Of a stretch of 9,931 nucleotides of DNA, positions 5,674 through 9,931 are shown piece after piece. The stretch is from Competibacteraceae bacterium UBA2792. GTDB taxonomy: Bacteria > Pseudomonadota > Gammaproteobacteria > Competibacterales > Competibacteraceae. A program made the position numbers and the translations under genes. The stretch is from the NCBI GenBank assembly GCA_002352125.1, contig DEHU01000073.1:175-10105 (forward strand), in the 5' to 3' direction. The notes below the pieces were generated by a model that was not told the DNA's origin, ran no database searches, and saw only the letters and a list, made by a program, of their open reading frames with translations. The stretch's first letter is position 1; the number at the start of each line of letters is the position of its first letter.

Positions 5674-7619
5674 GGGCGCGATAGCGGGGCTCGGGAGTTG
5701 AGGTAAACCGGCAAGGCCAAATGGAACGATGCCCCGCCATCCGGGTTCGGTGTTGCCCACAGTTGTCCGCCCTGCGATTCGACGATGGAGCGGCTAACCG
5801 ATAACCCCAATCCTATCCCGCTAGGTTTGGTGGTGAAAAAGGGCTGGAACAGCCGTTCGGCGGTGTCCGCGCCAAAACCCGGCCCGGTGTCGCATACGGT
5901 GACCAGTGCCGTCTCCGGATCGGGCGAACTCGTGCGTACCGTCAATTTTCGCGATCTCTTGGCGGTTTCGTTCATTGCTTCGATCGCGTTGCGTAGCAGA
6001 TAAAGGATCACCAACTGAATTTGGATGTCGTCGGCCAAAACCGTCGGCAGCGAATCGGCCAATTCGAGTTTCAGAACTGCACCGGATTGGCGCAATTCCA
6101 GTTCGGCGTAATGGATGACGGCGCGAATCAGGGCGTTGAGGTCGAGCGTGGTTTGGGTGGCCGGATGTTTTTGGACCAACTCGCGCAAATGGCGGATGAT
6201 GCCGCCGGCACGCAATCCCTGGTTGACGACTTCGTCGAGCGTTCCGGTCAACTCCCGGGGATCGGTTTGGGGTTGTCGCAACAAGGCCAGACACGCTTGC
6301 GTATAGGCTACGATGGCCGCTAGCGGCTGGTTGAGTTCGTGGGCCAAGTTGGAGGCCAGCTCGACCGCCAAGCTGAGTCGCGACATGCGGGCCAGTTCCA
6401 CCTGCTGCCGCCGCAACTGATCCTCGGCTAGTTTGCGGACGGTGATGTCTTCGGCCAAACCGGCGATGCGATAGACGTAGCCGGTTTCGTCGTGAACGGG
6501 AAAGCCGCGATCCCAAATCCAGCGAATCGTGCCGTCGGGGCGAACGATGCGATATTCCTCGTCGAGGTGGCCAAGCTTTCGTTTGGCGAGGTGCGCGGCT
6601 TGGACGCGCGGCCGGTCGTCCGGATGAACCGCTTCGATCCACTCCAAGGGGCGTTCTTGCAAACCGGCGATGGGTTGCCCCCAAACTTCTTCGTAGGCCG
6701 GGCTGACGTAGAGGAGTCTTTCTTCCTCGATGCCGAAAACCCAAAACACTTCCCGGATATGCTCGGCCATCTGGCGAAACCGCTCCTCGCTTTCGCGCAG
6801 GGCGATTTCCGCTTGAACCCGCGCGGCGATTTGCCGCTCCAGCGTGCGATTGATGGTCAAGAGTTCGGCGGTGCGCTCCCGGACGCGCGTATCCAGATCG
6901 TCGCGTGCGCGCCGCAACCGTTCTTCGATCTGTTTCTGCTCGGTGATGTCGCGGGCAATGCCGATGACGCCGATGATGTTGCCGTCGGCGTCCCGGTAGG
7001 GCCATTTGGTGGACAGAAAGACGCGGGTATCACCCCGGATGGTGAAAGTATCCTTGCAGCTTAGCAAGGTGCCACCGGCGATCACTCGACGGTCGTCTTC
7101 CATCAATTTGTGAGCGACTTCGGCCGGGAACAAAGCCGAGTCGTCCTGGTTTACGCATTCGATCGCAGGACGGCCGGCCAAGCGTGCGCCCGCCGAATTA
7201 AACAGAGCGTAACGTCCTTGCCGATCCTTGACGAAAGCCACGTCGGTAATTTGCTCGATGAATTCGACCAGCCGTATGTCCTGCGCCCGTTTGGTGCGAT
7301 GCGCGGTTTTGTCGTGGGTTCGCAGTAGCCAGTAGAACAGGCCGCCGCTGGCGATGATCGCCAGGATGTTTGGCAACTGATCGGAAAGAGGCGACGACGG
7401 CGTACCGTAGAGCCAGTTAGCCAAAATCGGGTTGACGGCCAGCAACCAGCACAGGCCGCCGAACACGTAGAGCAGGCTAACGGTAGCTGGATAGAAAGAA
7501 TAATGCCGCAAGCGTTGCAACCGGAACCCGGACGATCGGTCGACTAAATCCAGATTCGATGTGGCAGCAGGAGAGAACTGAGCCGGATTTCGAGTCGAAG
7601 CGTTTTTGAGGCTGGCCAT
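5670..7619 (-). CDS. PAS-PAS sensor histidine kinase
   Basis: This is a 649-residue membrane kinase, probably the direct partner of the downstream FixJ-type regulator. After about 40 cytosolic residues there are two TM segments (about 43-65 and 83-100) with a loop of only about 17 residues, so sensing is likely intramembrane or cytosolic. PAS1 spans about 115-227 and ends in GIARDITEQKQIEERL (220-235). A charged coiled-coil stretch follows (about 228-280). PAS2 is of the PAS_3 type (about 280-395), with YVSPAYEEVWG (304-314), VHPDDRPRV (331-339) and RPDGTIRWIWDRGFPV (360-375). The HisKA box is NLAHELNQPLAAI with phosphoacceptor His427, followed by HATPase: N box LLRNAIEAM (Asn544), CDTGPGFG (576-583) and GIGLGLSVS (601-609). 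The position normally Asn in the first half of the N box is Tyr540. The start ATG lies 14 bp after the upstream kinase stop, with GGAA as a weak ribosome site. The stop overlaps the regulator start (ATGA). Confidence 0.93.
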   Translation of the reverse strand: MASLKNASTRNPAQFSPAATSNLDLVDRSSGFRLQRLRHYSFYPATVSLLYVFGGLCWLLAVNPILANWLYGTPSSPLSDQLPNILAIIASGGLFYWLLRTHDKTAHRTKRAQDIRLVEFIEQITDVAFVKDRQGRYALFNSAGARLAGRPAIECVNQDDSALFPAEVAHKLMEDDRRVIAGGTLLSCKDTFTIRGDTRVFLSTKWPYRDADGNIIGVIGIARDITEQKQIEERLRRARDDLDTRVRERTAELLTINRTLERQIAARVQAEIALRESEERFRQMAEHIREVFWVFGIEEERLLYVSPAYEEVWGQPIAGLQERPLEWIEAVHPDDRPRVQAAHLAKRKLGHLDEEYRIVRPDGTIRWIWDRGFPVHDETGYVYRIAGLAEDITVRKLAEDQLRRQQVELARMSRLSLAVELASNLAHELNQPLAAIVAYTQACLALLRQPQTDPRELTGTLDEVVNQGLRAGGIIRHLRELVQKHPATQTTLDLNALIRAVIHYAELELRQSGAVLKLELADSLPTVLADDIQIQLVILYLLRNAIEAMNETAKRSRKLTVRTSSPDPETALVTVCDTGPGFGADTAERLFQPFFTTKPSGIGLGLSVSRSIVESQGGQLWATPNPDGGASFHLALPVYLNSRAPLSRP

Positions 7620-7633
7620 CGCGATTTTCCGGA

Positions 7634-9589
7634 CTAGCTGGTTTCCAGGGGCAAATCTGCGGAATCGCGTTCGGAGGCATTGGCGTTGGTGGCGACCGGC
7701 AAGGTGAAGCGAAACGTGACGCCCGGACCTTGATTCGGGGTAACCCATAACCGGCCGCCGTGCGCTTCGACGATGGATTGGCTGATCGATAGCCCCAGGC
7801 CAAGGCCGTCGGGCTTGGTGGTAAAAAACGGATGAAGCAACTGGTCGAGCATGTCCGGCGGTACGCCGGGCCCGGTATCTTTGATCCCGGCCTCGATGGC
7901 CCAGCGGTCGAGCCGGGCGAAGACGGTAATCGAGCGCGAACCCTCGCTGTCGCTCATGGCGTCCACCGCGTTATGGATCAGGTTGAGAATGACCTGTTGG
8001 ATTTGCAGGGGATCGGCCAGTACCGGCGGCAAGTTCGGGGCGATGTCTTGCAGGAGATGAACGCGATGGCGACGGACCTCCAAAAGCAGAAAATCGGCGA
8101 TGTCGTCGAACAGATCCTTGAATCGAACCGCGAGATACTGAGGCTTGCTCTGGCGGGCAAAATGGCGGACGTGTTGGATGATGGTGTTGGTCCGGGCGCT
8201 TTGGGCAGCGATTTTTTCCAAAGTTTCCCGTATTTCGGCCGGCTTGACCGGGCCGCTTTGCAACTGGGCCAGACAGGCTTCGGTGTATAGCGCGATGGCG
8301 GTGATCGGCTGGTTGATTTCGTGTGCTAACCCCGAGGCCATTTCGCCCAGCGTGTTGAGGCGGGAGGCGTGTGCCAGCAAGGTGTGTTGCCGTTGGGTGG
8401 CCGTGGCCATGCGGTCTTGTTCGATGGTGGCTCCCACCCACTGGGCCATCAGTTGGATGAGCTCGCGGTCCACGGTGGAAAACGGTGCGGGTCGCGGTGG
8501 AAAATCGCAGAAGCAGAGAACGCCGTAGGGTTGGCTTCCGGCCTGGACGGGGGTGCCCAGGTAAGCTTCCAGCTTGAACTTCAGGTAGCAGGGATGATGG
8601 CGCCAGCGGCCGGCTGCGGCGTGCTCGAAGCTCAAAGGCGATTTCGCGCGGAGGGTATCGTGGCAATAGGTATCGCTCAGCGCCAAGACATCGCCCTCGG
8701 CGATGTCGTTGTTGGGGGCGATAACCTGAACGATCTTGTAGCACTCGCCTTCGACGCGGGCCAGAATGCCGATGGCTAGCCCAAACCGCCGACAGCCCAA
8801 CGCCAGCATGGCCCGAATCTGCTCGCTGGCGTGGCGATACGGCGTGGAGATGACTTGATGAAATTCCCGCATTGCCTCCACGCTGTCTTGTAGTGCCGCC
8901 TGTTGTTCGGCCAACCGCCGGTTGATTTCTTCGGCCTGCTCCTTGGCGGCGGCGAACGATTGGGCCAGTCCCAGGTTTTCCATCGCTAGCCCGAGCGAGC
9001 GGGTCAGGGTTTGGTGGTAGCGGTGGGCGGTTCCCAGCGCCAGCAACAAATACAAGACGCCAGTGGCGCCCATGGTGGTGCGCAACAAATCGTCTTGCAG
9101 CAGCAGCCAGAGCACCGGTGGCAGGGCGAGAGGCAGGGCGTAGACCACGCAGGTGGTCAAAACTGGCGTCATGGTCAGCACGCCGTTCATCAGGATTCCG
9201 CCCAGGATCAGGGCGATGAAGGATTGATAGACCGGCGACGGCGACAGTGCCAACAGAACAGTGCAACCACCCCAACAAATCCCGCTGGTGGCGCAGGCCC
9301 AGGTATAACGATTGGCCCAGCGTTCCGTGTTTCCTTCCGCGTTTGGATCGCGCCGGAAAGCGGCAGCCAGCGCCAGCCGAACCAGGATGGTGGTTTCCAG
9401 CGAGGCCAGCCAAGCCAGCAACACCGGGTGCGGAACGACTTGCCAATGGACGAGCACCACCAAGGGAGCGACAAACAAGGCGGCGGTGGCGCTCAGCGAG
9501 GCTTGGGTGTACAGCAACCGAACCTGCTCGATGCGGATACGCCGGGCGATGGGATCGGTCGCAGAATCGAGCGGCGCAGCGGTTTTCAC
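7634..9589 (-). CDS. Six-TM, GAF-domain sensor histidine kinase
   Basis: This is a 651-residue membrane kinase. The N-terminal region has about six predicted TM helices (roughly 30-50, 55-77, 97-116, 121-139, 142-164, 172-189), preceded by RIRIEQVRLLYTQA, a start pattern seen in a gammaproteobacterial sensor-domain family that also caps diguanylate cyclases. A coiled-coil follows (about 205-245), then a GAF domain (about 249-391) containing DTYCHDTL (306-313), HHPCYLKFKLEAYLGTP (331-347) and YGVLCFCDF (355-363). The kinase core has GLAHEINQPITAI with His423, N box LNLIHNAVDAM (Asn540), KDTGPGVPP (570-578) and FFTTKPDGLGLGLSIS (588-603). A 20-residue polar tail ends the protein. The start was placed at GTG 9587-9589, which overlaps the upstream gene stop as GTGA. 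The in-frame ATG at 9751 would add an Arg-rich stretch and overlap the upstream gene by over 160 bp. No receiver domain is present, so it probably signals to the single regulator two genes downstream. Confidence 0.9.
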   Translation of the reverse strand: MKTAAPLDSATDPIARRIRIEQVRLLYTQASLSATAALFVAPLVVLVHWQVVPHPVLLAWLASLETTILVRLALAAAFRRDPNAEGNTERWANRYTWACATSGICWGGCTVLLALSPSPVYQSFIALILGGILMNGVLTMTPVLTTCVVYALPLALPPVLWLLLQDDLLRTTMGATGVLYLLLALGTAHRYHQTLTRSLGLAMENLGLAQSFAAAKEQAEEINRRLAEQQAALQDSVEAMREFHQVISTPYRHASEQIRAMLALGCRRFGLAIGILARVEGECYKIVQVIAPNNDIAEGDVLALSDTYCHDTLRAKSPLSFEHAAAGRWRHHPCYLKFKLEAYLGTPVQAGSQPYGVLCFCDFPPRPAPFSTVDRELIQLMAQWVGATIEQDRMATATQRQHTLLAHASRLNTLGEMASGLAHEINQPITAIALYTEACLAQLQSGPVKPAEIRETLEKIAAQSARTNTIIQHVRHFARQSKPQYLAVRFKDLFDDIADFLLLEVRRHRVHLLQDIAPNLPPVLADPLQIQQVILNLIHNAVDAMSDSEGSRSITVFARLDRWAIEAGIKDTGPGVPPDMLDQLLHPFFTTKPDGLGLGLSISQSIVEAHGGRLWVTPNQGPGVTFRFTLPVATNANASERDSADLPLETS

Positions 9590-9900
9590 GGTGCGCGGCG
9601 CAGGGCGGATGCTGTCCGGTCCGCCGGTTCGGCGGATGCCGTCCGCCGGTCTTCTAGTGCGGGAAGTTCGGACTCGATCCTGTATTCGCCTTCGATGAAG
9701 TCGGAAGGGGCAGCTCGCGCCTGCCGCGTCAACCGGCGGTATTGCCACCACAGCCAGCCGCCAGCCGCCAATCCGGCCGCCAGCAAGACGGCGAGCAACA
9801 CCGAAGCGACGGCAAATCCCACCGCTGCGGCCAGCACCGAAGCGACGGCCAGAACGAACCGGTTCAACCGGGACGGTTTGGCGAAAGACGGCGATTTCAT
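9586..9900 (-). CDS. Small membrane protein, function unknown
   Basis: This 104-residue protein is not assigned to a named family. Residues 1-13 are basic (MKSPSFAKPSRLN). Residues about 14-52 are a long Ala/Val/Leu-rich hydrophobic stretch, enough for one or two TM helices, with an internal repeat of AVASVL. It ends in WLWWQYRR, a typical aromatic-basic membrane boundary. The cytosolic tail carries DFIEGEY (67-73), a short acidic-aromatic motif that I have seen in other small membrane proteins but cannot link to a function, and a charged disordered end. The ATG at 9898-9900 is chosen because it overlaps the apparent upstream stop as ATGA. An in-frame GTG 21 nt upstream is an alternative. The stop overlaps the kinase GTG, so translation is likely coupled. 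This placement suggests a role with the six-TM kinase, but that is inference. Confidence 0.75.
   Translation of the reverse strand: MKSPSFAKPSRLNRFVLAVASVLAAAVGFAVASVLLAVLLAAGLAAGGWLWWQYRRLTRQARAAPSDFIEGEYRIESELPALEDRRTASAEPADRTASALRRAP
9799..9849. repeat. Two copies of a 15-bp direct repeat, 36 bp apart
   Basis: CACCGAAGCGACGGC occurs at 9799-9813 and again at 9835-9849. The 36-bp period is exactly 12 codons, so the repeat is in frame in the small membrane protein and encodes its repeated AVASV segment in the hydrophobic region. It may reflect an in-frame tandem duplication within a TM helix. Confidence 0.7.
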
Positions 9901-9931
9901 GGGCGGGCGATCCAAAACCACCAGACGATCA
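9897..9931 (-). CDS. Apparent 3' end of an upstream gene, mostly outside window
   Basis: In the minus-strand frame that ends with TGA at 9897-9899, the visible codons read IVWWFWIARP before the stop. The TGA overlaps the ATG of the small membrane protein gene as ATGA, the same junction type used between the second kinase and the regulator. The tail is strongly hydrophobic and aromatic, as at the end of a membrane protein, but about ten codons are too few to identify a family or even to prove that the frame is coding. Confidence 0.4.
   Translation of the reverse strand, partial: IVWWFWIARP

Noticed and set aside
5821..7005. A 394-codon open frame on the minus strand within the PAS-PAS kinase gene
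   Set aside because: It is an out-of-frame shadow with Arg/Pro/His-rich composition and no ribosome site; the kinase frame is intact from end to end.
6905..7280. PAS1 of the second kinase as a FixL-type haem sensor, because His170 lies near the position of the FixL haem-binding His
   Set aside because: A polar residue or His at this helix position is common in non-haem PAS domains, the alignment is one residue off, and the surrounding FixL haem-pocket pattern (RxxxH, RIIGxxR) is not seen. A FixLJ oxygen-sensing label is not supported.
7617..7748. Longer PAS-PAS kinase starting at 7748
   Set aside because: It would overlap the end of the upstream kinase gene by more than 110 bp and add a basic stretch with no domain character. 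The ATG at 7619 sits just after the upstream stop.
7971..9446. A 491-codon open frame on the minus strand overlapping the six-TM kinase gene
   Set aside because: Its translation is rich in Arg, Gly, Pro and His with no domain or motif, as expected from an out-of-frame reading of GC-rich coding DNA. The kinase frame explains the same bases with complete motifs.
9590..9751. Longer six-TM kinase starting at 9751
   Set aside because: The extra residues are Arg/Pro-rich and are the shadow of the small membrane protein gene. The GTG at 9589 gives a GTGA coupling like the other junctions.
1..9931. CRISPR array, tRNA, rRNA, insertion sequence or phage attachment site
   Set aside because: No regularly spaced repeats, no tRNA- or rRNA-like sequence, no transposase or integrase motifs and no terminal inverted repeats were seen on either strand.

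Overview
The window reads as ordinary chromosomal DNA from a GC-rich proteobacterium. A gammaproteobacterium seems most likely from the mix of families: long-form Pta, a kinase N-terminus of the six-helix type often seen in gammaproteobacterial signalling proteins, a FixJ-type regulator and a PmtA-like methyltransferase. This is an inference; there is no rRNA or other marker to fix the taxon. No tRNA, rRNA, insertion sequence, integrase, CRISPR array or phage gene was seen.

Layout from left to right. (1) Positions 1-215, minus strand: the start of a secreted PepSY-domain protein that runs off the left edge. (2) 216-567: a divergent intergenic region with a candidate OmpR-family (BasR/PmrA/QseB-like) box facing the PepSY gene and a good sigma70-like promoter facing right. 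(3) 568-1167, plus: a PmtA-like SAM-dependent methyltransferase. (4) 1176-3335, minus: phosphate acetyltransferase (pta), convergent with the methyltransferase and with stop codons 8 bp apart. (5) 3469-4806, minus: nicotinate phosphoribosyltransferase (pncB). (6) 5053-9900, minus: a tightly packed signalling operon, which in transcription order holds a small membrane protein, a 6-TM/GAF histidine kinase, a 2-TM/PAS-PAS histidine kinase and a FixJ/NarL-type response regulator. The last bases at 9897-9931 appear to be the 3' end of one more upstream gene that overlaps the small membrane protein by ATGA.

The signalling operon is the most interesting part. It contains two complete but differently equipped kinases of the AHE[L/I]NQP type and only one response regulator, with three of the four junctions being 4-bp stop/start overlaps. 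The first kinase has an unusually cysteine-rich GAF domain (six Cys and several His in about 100 residues). The second retains the catalytic Asn of its N box but has Tyr where family members have the other conserved Asn. This suggests that two inputs (possibly a redox or metal signal through GAF and another signal through PAS) converge on one DNA-binding regulator, whose targets cannot be read from the window. Downstream, pncB (NAD salvage) and pta (acetyl-CoA/acetyl-phosphate) are housekeeping genes on the same strand. They are separated by gaps of 246 and 133 bp, so they are probably separate transcription units.
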